Below are positions 1-6,771 of a stretch of 15,947 nucleotides of DNA, piece after piece. Within the stretch, counting starts at the first letter, position 1, and each line of letters opens with the position of its first letter. The notes beneath the pieces were generated by a model, which searched no databases, had not been told where the DNA came from, and was given only the letters and a program-made list of their open reading frames with translations. The DNA lies in contig CALBEV010000163.1 in assembly GCA_937891045.1 (NCBI GenBank), positions 1 through 15,947 on the forward strand, read 5' to 3'. A program made the position numbers and the translations under genes. The stretch is from an uncultured Burkholderiales bacterium (GTDB taxonomy: Bacteria > Pseudomonadota > Gammaproteobacteria > Burkholderiales > Burkholderiaceae).

Positions 1-60
1 AAATAGTGACCCTTTTTCATTTTTAATTGTTCTATCATGCCGTTCGATTTTATCAATTCA

Positions 61-67
61 AAGGGGA
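61..67 (+). promoter_or_regulatory. Ribosome binding site deciding the DUF1538 gene start
   Basis: AAGGGGA lies 8 bases before the ATG at 76. The same TCAAAGGGGAAT context recurs before the gene at 1872, which supports the ATG at 76 over the ATG at 37. Confidence 0.7.
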
Positions 68-75
68 ATAAGCCC

Positions 76-1824
76 ATGGCGAAGAACATCCGATTTGGAG
101 AGTATGTACAGGCTGTCACTGTCGACTCGAACACCATCAGCTATGACAAGCTGATGCCCAAACCTAGACTTGACAAAAACGGCAAGGAAATCACCAGCAA
201 ACCGGAAAAGCTCAAGCTCTCCGGTGCGGACGTGATGAATGTGTTGAAACCCTATTTCAACACCCGCTTCATGGAGCAAGCCCGCGCAGTGGTGCCCCTG
301 GCCCTGTTTTTGGCCTTGTTCCAGTACATCGTGCTCCAACGCTCCATCCAAGATGCCACGTTGATTGGCGGTGGTTTGATCGCCGTCATGATTGGCTTGA
401 TGATCTTCATGGAAGGTTTGAAGCTGGGCCTGATGCCTTTCGGGGACATCATCGGTAGCAAATTGCCGCAGAAACTCCCTCTGCCGGGCGTGTTGACCAT
501 TGCCTTCTTGCTGGGCATTGGCTGTACCTACGCCGAACCCGCCATTGGCACCTTGCAAGTGGCTGGGTCGATTGTGGACCCCACCAAAGCGCCTTACCTC
601 TACACCATGCTGAATGCACATGCCCCCTATACCGTTTTGTTGGTGGGCCTGGGTGTGGGCGTGGCCGCGGTTTTGGGCACGGTTCGTTTCCTTTATGACT
701 GGTCACTCAAGCCTCTGATCTTCATCGCCTTGACACCTGGCGTGCTGTTGACCGCCTATTGCGCCATGGACCCCGAACTCGCCACCATCGTTGGCTTGGC
801 ATGGGACTGCGGTGCTGTGACCACCGGTCCAGTGACTGTGCCATTGGTTCTGGCGCTGGGCATTGGCGTGGCCAACTCGGGTGGCAAAAGCAGCGGTCAG
901 TTGTCTGGTTTTGGCATTGTGACTTTGGCCTCCATTTTCCCGATCGTGGCGGTGTTGAGCTTGGGCATCTACCTCAAGTTCACCTTGCCTGTGGCTGACA
1001 TTTTGGCCGCGGCTGAAGCCTCCAAAGCCGCTGCAGCCGCAGCCACCAACCCCGCATGGTACGAAGCCTCTCCTGGCTTGGACATCAAGATGGGCATCCA
1101 AGCCATCGTGCCTTTGGTGCTGTTTTTGTTGATCGTGTTGTTTGTGGTTTTGCGTGAAAAACTGCCCAACGCCTTCATCATCGTTGCCGGTTTGATCATG
1201 TGCGTATTGGGCATGTGCACCTTCAACGTCGGCTTGACCTACGGTTTGGCCGCCTTGGGCTCACAAACTGGCTCACTCATCCCCATCGCTTTCATCAGCT
1301 TGGATGGCTCCCCAGCCTTGTACCCAGCTGCTGTGGGCATGTTCTTGGCTGCCGCCTTCGCCTGGTTCTTGGGCTATGCCGCCACCATGGCCGAGCCTGC
1401 GTTGAACGCCTTGGGCGTGACGGTGCAAAACCTGACCAACGGTTCTTTCAAGAAATCCATGTTGATGTATGCCGTCGCCTTGGGCGTGGCCACCGGCATC
1501 ATGTTGGGTGTGTTGAAACTGATCTTTGATTTCAACTTGTTGTACATCTTGATTCCTGGTTATGTCCTTGCTTTGGTCTTGACCTTGGTGTCATCAGAAG
1601 CTTTCGTGAACGTGGGTTGGGACAGCGCGGGTGTGACCACCGGACCGGTGACCGTGCCTTTGGTGCTGGCCATGGGCTTGGGCTTTGGCAAAGCGGTCGG
1701 CGCTTTGGAAGGCTTTGGTATCTTGGCTGCTGCCTCGATTTCACCTATTTGCTCGGTGCTCGCCTTGGGCGTGTACGTCGAGTGGAAAACAAAACGCGAG
1801 TTGTCCAAAGCACAAGCTGCTTGA
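76..1824 (+). CDS. DUF1538 domain membrane protein, internally duplicated; candidate PII-regulated transporter
   Basis: This encodes a polytopic inner-membrane protein of 582 residues, of the DUF1538 family, whose substrate is unknown. The chain is two copies of one unit. Copy 1 carries TYAEPAIGTL (about 151-160) and AWDCGAVTTGPVTVPLV (242-258). Copy 2 carries TMAEPALNAL (437-446) and GWDSAGVTTGPVTVPLV (514-530). A soluble N-terminal stretch of about 70 residues precedes the first hydrophobic segment, and an alanine-rich linker lies near 311-327 between the halves. The ATG at 76 was chosen over an in-frame ATG at 37 because AAGGGGA (61-67) sits 8 bases before it, and the next gene starts with an almost identical leader. 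The two following genes encode PII-like proteins, so the protein is probably controlled by them as AmtB is by GlnK; that is inference. The near-identical TTGPVTVPLV motifs probably line a symmetric pore or substrate site. Family assignment is confident; function is not known. Confidence 0.85.
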   Translation: MAKNIRFGEYVQAVTVDSNTISYDKLMPKPRLDKNGKEITSKPEKLKLSGADVMNVLKPYFNTRFMEQARAVVPLALFLALFQYIVLQRSIQDATLIGGGLIAVMIGLMIFMEGLKLGLMPFGDIIGSKLPQKLPLPGVLTIAFLLGIGCTYAEPAIGTLQVAGSIVDPTKAPYLYTMLNAHAPYTVLLVGLGVGVAAVLGTVRFLYDWSLKPLIFIALTPGVLLTAYCAMDPELATIVGLAWDCGAVTTGPVTVPLVLALGIGVANSGGKSSGQLSGFGIVTLASIFPIVAVLSLGIYLKFTLPVADILAAAEASKAAAAAATNPAWYEASPGLDIKMGIQAIVPLVLFLLIVLFVVLREKLPNAFIIVAGLIMCVLGMCTFNVGLTYGLAALGSQTGSLIPIAFISLDGSPALYPAAVGMFLAAAFAWFLGYAATMAEPALNALGVTVQNLTNGSFKKSMLMYAVALGVATGIMLGVLKLIFDFNLLYILIPGYVLALVLTLVSSEAFVNVGWDSAGVTTGPVTVPLVLAMGLGFGKAVGALEGFGILAAASISPICSVLALGVYVEWKTKRELSKAQAA

Positions 1825-1871
1825 CAACCCATCCAAACAAACATTCTTAGAAATAGTCAAAGGGGAATTTC

Positions 1872-2225
1872 ATGGCTACCAAACGCAAGGTTACAAATTT
1901 GACCGAGGTTGCGAACATCACATGTGTGATTCAAAAAGGCTTGGCCGATGGCGTCAACGCTTCTTTGTTGGATGTCGGCGTCCAGGGTGCCACCGTGCAT
2001 TACGGCGTGGGCACCGGTGTGCGCGAGCGCATGGGCATCTTGGGTATTGCGGTGGACGTTGAGCGCGAAATCATGAGCGTGCTGGTCCCGATGGACCAAG
2101 TCGATCGCATCTTCGAACGGATTTTCTTGGCTGCCCATCTGGACATCCCTGGCAATGGCTACATTTTTGTCACGCCTTTGCTGCAAGCCGCCACCTACAT
2201 CCCGCCGCATTTGCTCAACGACTGA
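1872..2225 (+). CDS. PII-like nitrogen-regulator family protein (first of a pair)
   Basis: This is a 117-residue soluble protein with the length and layout of a PII (GlnB/GlnK) subunit. These form trimers that bind nucleotides and regulate a partner protein. The N-terminal strand is ITCVIQKGLAD (16-26). A short glycine-rich segment, HYGVGTGVRER (43-53), stands where the T-loop should be. The strand IMSVLVP follows (67-73), and DIPGNGYIFV (91-100) sits at the B-loop. The T-loop is much shorter than in E. coli GlnB and has no segment resembling the uridylylated-tyrosine region, so control by GlnD-type uridylylation is doubtful. The gene is 47 bases downstream of the DUF1538 gene, preceded by AAAGGGGA, and 25 bases before a second PII-like gene. 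The likely partner is the DUF1538 protein. The superfamily call is firm; the ligand is unknown. Confidence 0.82.
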   Translation: MATKRKVTNLTEVANITCVIQKGLADGVNASLLDVGVQGATVHYGVGTGVRERMGILGIAVDVEREIMSVLVPMDQVDRIFERIFLAAHLDIPGNGYIFVTPLLQAATYIPPHLLND

Positions 2226-2250
2226 GCAACACCACAGGAGTTGAACTGAC

Positions 2251-2649
2251 ATGAGCAACGAACACACAGAAGAAGCCGTGCTTGAAGACAAGCCTGTGGT
2301 GATTCCCAACATCACCTACACCCGCATGCTCACCTGCATTCTTTATGAAGGTGGCGCGGAAAAGGTGTTGGAGGAACTGCACCACAAAGGCGTGAATGAA
2401 GCCTATTACTACAACGTGCGCGGCAACCCGATTGGCCGCGCCTCATTGGCGGGTGACTTGCCTGAAATGCCCAAAACTGAAGTCTTGCATGCTGTGGTTT
2501 CTGCCGACCAGGCCGACTACATCTACAAATTCATCTACGAAGAGTTCAATTTGAACCAGCCCGGCATGGGTGTGATTTCGGTCAACCGATTGATCCGCTC
2601 CTCACCCAATGTGATGCCAGCCGATCTGCAGTACGAAGCAGTCAGCTAA
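2251..2649 (+). CDS. PII-like nitrogen-regulator family protein (second of a pair)
   Basis: This 132-residue soluble protein is a second PII-like subunit, clearly different from its upstream neighbour. A charged, probably disordered N-terminus (1-20) leads into the strand MLTCILYEGGAEKVLEELH (26-44). Next comes a longer T-loop-like region, YYYNVRGNPIGRASLAGD (52-69), the strand TEVLHAVVS (76-84), and QPGMGVISV (103-111) at the B-loop. The shared xPGxGxI pattern in both proteins supports a common fold. The tail after residue 115 is longer than a minimal PII. An AGGAG (2236-2240) precedes the ATG by 10 bases. Two unlike PII-like subunits in one operon suggest a hetero-oligomer or two separate inputs to the DUF1538 membrane protein. 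No adenylylation or uridylylation site is recognisable. The exact subfamily is uncertain. Confidence 0.78.
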   Translation: MSNEHTEEAVLEDKPVVIPNITYTRMLTCILYEGGAEKVLEELHHKGVNEAYYYNVRGNPIGRASLAGDLPEMPKTEVLHAVVSADQADYIYKFIYEEFNLNQPGMGVISVNRLIRSSPNVMPADLQYEAVS

Positions 2650-2720
2650 CGCCAACACCACAGCAAGTCCATTCAAACATTTTTCAGGCGATCAACTGCC
2701 ACCCCAACAAGGAGTCATCC

Positions 2721-3452
2721 ATGAGCGAAGAAGTCAAAAACCGTATTCAGCGCAACAAACGTCTGATTTTTGATGCTGAAGCCTATGTTCAGTTCAACAC
2801 AGCCCAAGTTCAATCCACCCGCAGTCGGGTGGAAGAAAACGTCACTGATGCAATGCAGGCCTACACCATCACAGCCTCTGGCAACCGTGAGTTGGTCATG
2901 CGCACTTTGGACGATGTGTACCGCAACCGCTTGGCGATGCTGGAAACACTCAAGCCAGCTTCGGATTCCGAAGAATTGTTCCAGCGCACCATGACCAACC
3001 GCGTGCGTTTGGAATACTTGGAAAACCGCTCTCGCATGAACCGCGAGATGCTCAAAGCCTCCGAAAGCATGATCGAAGCCATCAAGCAGTTGCAAGCCGT
3101 GGCTGCCAACTACCACTCCATTTGCGAGCGCATGCAAGAGCATGCCGATGAAATGGCCGACAAAAACGCCCAATGGTTTGACGGTGAACTGCTGCAACTC
3201 ATGCATGCTGCCAACACCACCAACAATGATGCGCGGGCCATGGAAAACTACGATCTGGTCACCGGTTTGCGCACCAATGCCTTGGAAAACCGCAAAACGA
3301 TTCAACAAGTGGAAGCACACAGTGCCGACTTGGCGGAATCCTTGGGTGAACTGCAAGACAATGCCAACGAGCAGCGCGACGAACTGGTCAAGCTGCGCGA
3401 GAAGATTGATGCCAATCAAAACCGCATAGCAGACTCCATATTCGCCATGTAA
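2721..3452 (+). CDS. Hypothetical helical/coiled-coil protein in the DUF1538-PII operon
   Basis: I do not recognise this 243-residue protein. It is hydrophilic, has no signal peptide or membrane segment, and is predicted by eye to be almost entirely alpha-helical. The last part (about 186-240) has a heptad-like pattern of leucine, glutamate, glutamine and asparagine typical of a coiled coil. A second amphipathic stretch lies near 104-146. It has no nucleotide-binding or catalytic motif and a single cysteine (135). A strong ribosome binding site, AAGGAG (2709-2714), precedes the ATG by 6 bases. It is the last gene before an intrinsic terminator, 71 bases after the second PII-like gene, so it is probably co-transcribed with the DUF1538/PII genes. 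It may be a scaffold or adaptor for that membrane system, but this rests only on position. Confidence 0.7.
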   Translation: MSEEVKNRIQRNKRLIFDAEAYVQFNTAQVQSTRSRVEENVTDAMQAYTITASGNRELVMRTLDDVYRNRLAMLETLKPASDSEELFQRTMTNRVRLEYLENRSRMNREMLKASESMIEAIKQLQAVAANYHSICERMQEHADEMADKNAQWFDGELLQLMHAANTTNNDARAMENYDLVTGLRTNALENRKTIQQVEAHSADLAESLGELQDNANEQRDELVKLREKIDANQNRIADSIFAM

Positions 3453-3474
3453 TTTCCCCTTCATGCAGGGTTTT

Positions 3475-3507
3475 AAAGAAGCAATCTTTCGAGATTGCTT
3501 CTTTTTT
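3475..3507 (+). terminator. Intrinsic terminator after the DUF1538-PII operon
   Basis: A perfect 13-bp stem is formed by AAAGAAGCAATCT (3475-3487) and AGATTGCTTCTTT (3492-3504), with a four-base TTCG loop and a run of six T at 3502-3507. It starts 23 bases after the stop codon of the coiled-coil gene. It is the strongest terminator in the window. It also ends only 22 bases before the next start codon, so it may double as a control element for the downstream channel gene. Confidence 0.92.
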
Positions 3508-3529
3508 GTCTGACAATCCTGCATTGCCC

Positions 3530-4465
3530 ATGAATTCATCGATGTCATCGCCAGTCAAAGCTTCCTTCCAAACCCGTCTGATGGAAATTTTGGACGGTTC
3601 ACCCAAGCACACGGCCAGCCGTTATGTGGAATGGCTCATCACTGCGGTTGTGCTGATCAATTGCACGGCCGTGGTTCTTGATTCGGTTCCTGAAATCCAC
3701 GCCAAATACCAAGCCTTCTTTCACACCCTCGAGTTTTGGAGTGTGATGTTTTTCACTGCTGAATACCTGTCTCGTGTCTGGTCCTTGGGTGCCAAGTACG
3801 CTCCCACCGAAGGCGGCGCTTGGAAAGGCCGATTTCAGTACATCTTCAGCACGTATGGTTTGGTGGACTTCTTTGCCACCATGCCCTACTACCTGCATTT
3901 CTTCTTTCCCTATATTGATTTGCGCATCTTGCGTGTGCTTCGTTTGTTGCGGCTTTTGAAGCTCACCAAATACAACACAGCCCTGCAAGACTTGTTTCGG
4001 GCGGTGTATTCAGAGCGCAAGGCCTTTGGCTCGGCGGTGTTCTTGATCACGATCGCCACCATCGTGTCTGCCTCCTTGATGCATGTGGCCGAAGGTCGTC
4101 TCAATCCGAAAGACTTCGGCACCATTCCGCATTCAATCTACTGGGCCATTGTCAGCATCACCTCGGGCTACGGCAATGTGGAGCCCTTGACCAAAGCGGG
4201 CGAAGTCATTGCACTGGTCACCGGCTTCATTGGTGTGTGCATGGCCGCCATCATGACCGGTATCGTGGCCTCGGCGTTTGCCAACCAAGTGGCCCGCAAA
4301 AAGGCCGCTTTTGAAGCCCAATTGCGTGAGGTGTTTGAAGATGGGTTTATGTCCGATGCCGAAGAAGCCAGTCTGAAACGTCTGCAAACCCAATACCGCT
4401 TGACCGATGAGCAAGTGCAAGCCATGTTGTTGCGTGCGCAAAATAAATCCGCATCCAAGGGATGA
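3530..4465 (+). CDS. Voltage-sensor ion channel with non-canonical TSGYGN filter
   Basis: This is a six-transmembrane ion-transporter family protein of 311 residues, probably a tetrameric inner-membrane cation channel. S1 is near 34-52. The S4 voltage sensor, DLRILRVLRLLRLLKLTKY (131-149), carries a basic residue every third position. The pore-loop segment IYWAIVSITSGYGNVEP (203-219) is followed by S6, ending in TGIVASAFANQV. The filter reads TSGYGN instead of the potassium-channel TVGYGD, so potassium selectivity cannot be assumed. The C-terminal tail (about 264-296) is acidic and helical, with the pattern LREVFEDGFMSDAEE, and is shared with the next gene. An in-frame TTG at 3506 lies inside the upstream terminator, so the ATG at 3530 was preferred; the ATG at 3542 is also possible. 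No clear ribosome binding site is visible. The stop overlaps the next start (ATGA), so the two channels are translationally coupled. Confidence 0.85.
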   Translation: MNSSMSSPVKASFQTRLMEILDGSPKHTASRYVEWLITAVVLINCTAVVLDSVPEIHAKYQAFFHTLEFWSVMFFTAEYLSRVWSLGAKYAPTEGGAWKGRFQYIFSTYGLVDFFATMPYYLHFFFPYIDLRILRVLRLLRLLKLTKYNTALQDLFRAVYSERKAFGSAVFLITIATIVSASLMHVAEGRLNPKDFGTIPHSIYWAIVSITSGYGNVEPLTKAGEVIALVTGFIGVCMAAIMTGIVASAFANQVARKKAAFEAQLREVFEDGFMSDAEEASLKRLQTQYRLTDEQVQAMLLRAQNKSASKG

Positions 4466-5445
4466 CCCTCGCCATGCCCCAATCTCGCCTCCACCTGACC
4501 CCCTACCAACGCGTGAGACGCCGCGCCTATGAAATCATGGAAGGCGCTGTGGTTGACAAGTACAGCCGTTCCATCGAGGTGTTTGTGTCCACCCTGGTGG
4601 TGGCCAACGTGATCGCCATCATTTTGGAATCCGTGCCTGAAATTCTGCAGCCCCATGCGGCTGCTTTTCATGCCTTTGATGTTTTCAGCGTCGCGGTGTT
4701 CACCTTGGAATACCTGCTGCGGGTTTGGTCTTGCGGCGCCAAATACGATGTTGGCAAACCAGCCACCCCCAACGGCCAAGCCCCTGGCAGTTGGCGCGGT
4801 CGAAAAGAATACGTGTTCAGCTTTTACGGCATCGTTGACTTCGTCAGCACCGTGCCGTTTTATTTGCAACTCTTGTTCCCAGCGGCCGATCTGCGTGTGC
4901 TTCGCTTGTTCCGTTTGCTGCGTATTTTCAAACTCTCGCGCTACAACAGCGCTTTTGAGGACATCGTGGCCGCCGTCAAAGCCGAACGCGACTCTTTTTC
5001 ATCGGCTGTGTTTTTGCTGTTCATCAGCTGCATGTTGTTCTCCTCGCTGATTTACATCGTCGAAGGCCATGCCCAACCCGAGGTGTTCCCATCGATTCCT
5101 GCAGCCATGCACTGGTTTTCGGTCACCATCTTTGCAGGTTGGGGCAATGTGGAACCCGTGACTTACTTTGGCACCGTCCTGGTGATTTGCACCCAAATTT
5201 TATCGATCGCCTTGGCCGCCATCTTGACCGGTGTGGTCGCCTCTGCTTACACCGCCCAAGTCGAGCGCCGCGAAGCGCTTTACGAAATGGAGCTGCGCGA
5301 GGTGCTGGCCGATGGCGTGGTGACCGAGGAAGAACAAGAACACCTGAAAGCCTTGCAAGCCAAATTTGGCATGTCCGATGACCAAGCGGCTGCCCTGGTG
5401 GCGCAAATGGAAGATGAAAAACGCGTGGCCGATTCCAAAAACTAA
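4462..5445 (+). CDS. Voltage-sensor ion channel paralogue with divergent FAGWGN filter
   Basis: This 327-residue ion-transporter family protein is a paralogue of the preceding one, matching it along most of its length. Shared landmarks include LxSVPEI, RVWSxGAKY, WxGRxxYxFSxYGxVDF, the S4 stretch and the C-terminal ELREVLADGVVTEEE tail (277-291). S4 has basic residues at 145, 148, 151, 154, 157 and 160, so voltage sensing is plausible. The pore is clearly altered: MHWFSVTIFAGWGNVEP (216-232) puts FAGWGN where potassium channels have TVGYGD, replacing the key threonine with phenylalanine. It may be a non-selective or differently selective channel, or a modulatory subunit of a hetero-tetramer with its neighbour. 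The ATG at 4462 overlaps the upstream stop codon (ATGA); an ATG at 4474 is an alternative with better spacing from AAGGGA (4457-4462). Confidence 0.83.
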   Translation: MTLAMPQSRLHLTPYQRVRRRAYEIMEGAVVDKYSRSIEVFVSTLVVANVIAIILESVPEILQPHAAAFHAFDVFSVAVFTLEYLLRVWSCGAKYDVGKPATPNGQAPGSWRGRKEYVFSFYGIVDFVSTVPFYLQLLFPAADLRVLRLFRLLRIFKLSRYNSAFEDIVAAVKAERDSFSSAVFLLFISCMLFSSLIYIVEGHAQPEVFPSIPAAMHWFSVTIFAGWGNVEPVTYFGTVLVICTQILSIALAAILTGVVASAYTAQVERREALYEMELREVLADGVVTEEEQEHLKALQAKFGMSDDQAAALVAQMEDEKRVADSKN

Positions 5446-5463
5446 GCCCATTTAAAAGCTCAC

Positions 5464-6750
5464 ATGAAACCTCGATTTTTACGTCGCCTCCTAGACTACG
5501 GCCTGCTGGCCTTGGGTCCATTGTGGGTGGCTGTGGCCATGTATGCCTTGACCAGAGGTGAGGCCTGGGCGCTGTCTTGGAACCGCGTGCTGTTCGAACA
5601 CAACCCCTATTGGTTGTTGCTGGTCATGCCGGTCGGTTTTGCGCTCATTCGCTACGCCACCATGAAGCTGGCGCCGCAAGCAGGCGGCAGTGGCATTCCC
5701 CAAGCCATGGCGGTGATTCACATGGGACGGGTTCGGTCCTTTCTGAAAACCCTGATCTCGCCTGTGCAAGCGGTGATCAAAGCCATTTTGGTGATTCTGG
5801 GCATGTTGTGTGGTGCCTCCATTGGCCGCGAGGGCCCGGCGGTGCAAATTGGTGCGGCCATCATGGCTGGCTGGGGCATGAAGGCGGTGCGGCGTGTGCG
5901 GATAGACCCCCGCACCTTGGTCATCATTGGCGGGGCAGCGGGTTTGGCATCGGCCTTCACCACGCCGCTGGCCGGGGCGATGTACGCCTTTGAAGAACTC
6001 GGTTCACGCCGCTACTTCCGCTCGCGTTCCTTTGCCCTGTTGTGCATCATCGCCTCCGCTTTGATCAGCTATCGCTTGTTTGATGGCTATTCACCCTTGA
6101 AATTGAATGTCCCCGAGCCAAGTCTGCCAACCGCGGGGGTGTTGTTGCTCGCTTGCATGGTCTGTGGTGTATTGGCAGGCGCCATGACTTGGCTCATGGG
6201 CACGGGTTTGCCGCGCATCCTGCCGACCACGCGCACCCCTTTGCAAGCAGCAGGTTTGGCAGCTGTCGTGGGTTTGTTGCTCGCCATCTTGGCCATCGCC
6301 TGCCAAGGCCTGACCTTGGGCAGTGGCAATGATATGGCTTACCAAATGCTCAACCTCAGCCCTGAACACGCCAACACCATGGGCTTTGGGTTGATGAAAT
6401 GGTTGTCAACCACTTTGAGCTTTGCCACAGGCATACCCGGCGGCATCTTGGCTCCGTCCCTGTCCGTCGGTGCTGGCATTGGTCAAGACCTGTCTGTTTA
6501 TTTCGTCGGTGGCAACGACCGCGTGTTTTTGATTGCGGCCGGTATGGCGGCTTTCTTGGCCGGGGTCATTCAAGCACCCTTGACCGCCACCTTGGTGGTG
6601 GTGGAGATGACCGGCATGTACGACCACATTCTGGCCATGCTGATGATGAGCTTTGGCGCCACTTGGGTGGCGCGTTTGATTTGCCCCACCAGTTTGTATG
6701 TCACGCTGATGAACAAACTCATTCCCGTTCCCCCGCCTCGTCAACCCTGA
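5464..6750 (+). CDS. ClC-family chloride channel or H+/Cl- antiporter
   Basis: This 428-residue polytopic protein carries the chloride-binding signatures of the ClC family in order: GSGIP (75-79), GREGP (121-125) with the gating glutamate E123, GIPGGILAPSLSVGAG (323-338), and Y386 in TGMYDHILAM at the position of the central tyrosine. FEEL (176-179) places E178 where E. coli ClC has its inner proton glutamate E203, so the protein may be a proton-coupled antiporter instead of a passive channel. That is inferred from motif alignment by eye. There is no C-terminal CBS pair, so it is a short bacterial form. The ATG is 18 bases after the upstream channel stop and has a poor ribosome binding site, which suggests translation coupled to that gene. 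Its place among voltage-sensor channels suggests balancing of charge or osmotic flux. Confidence 0.93.
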   Translation: MKPRFLRRLLDYGLLALGPLWVAVAMYALTRGEAWALSWNRVLFEHNPYWLLLVMPVGFALIRYATMKLAPQAGGSGIPQAMAVIHMGRVRSFLKTLISPVQAVIKAILVILGMLCGASIGREGPAVQIGAAIMAGWGMKAVRRVRIDPRTLVIIGGAAGLASAFTTPLAGAMYAFEELGSRRYFRSRSFALLCIIASALISYRLFDGYSPLKLNVPEPSLPTAGVLLLACMVCGVLAGAMTWLMGTGLPRILPTTRTPLQAAGLAAVVGLLLAILAIACQGLTLGSGNDMAYQMLNLSPEHANTMGFGLMKWLSTTLSFATGIPGGILAPSLSVGAGIGQDLSVYFVGGNDRVFLIAAGMAAFLAGVIQAPLTATLVVVEMTGMYDHILAMLMMSFGATWVARLICPTSLYVTLMNKLIPVPPPRQP

Positions 6751-6771
6751 TACACACCAAGGAGTACCAAC

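Noticed and set aside
10..38. Possible promoter (TATCAT at 33-38) before the first gene
   Set aside because: No convincing -35 element at the right spacing, and only 75 bases of upstream sequence are visible.
37..75. Upstream in-frame ATG adding 13 residues to the DUF1538 protein
   Set aside because: The AAGGGGA ribosome binding site lies between it and the ATG at 76, and the extension would be translated across that site.
1007..1058. Alanine-rich GC-rich stretch in the DUF1538 gene
   Set aside because: It fits a flexible linker between the two DUF1538 copies, with no tandem DNA repeat of regular unit length.
3506..3529. TTG start for the first tandem channel
   Set aside because: It lies in the T-run of the upstream terminator, lacks a ribosome binding site, and ATG codons follow at 3530 and 3542.
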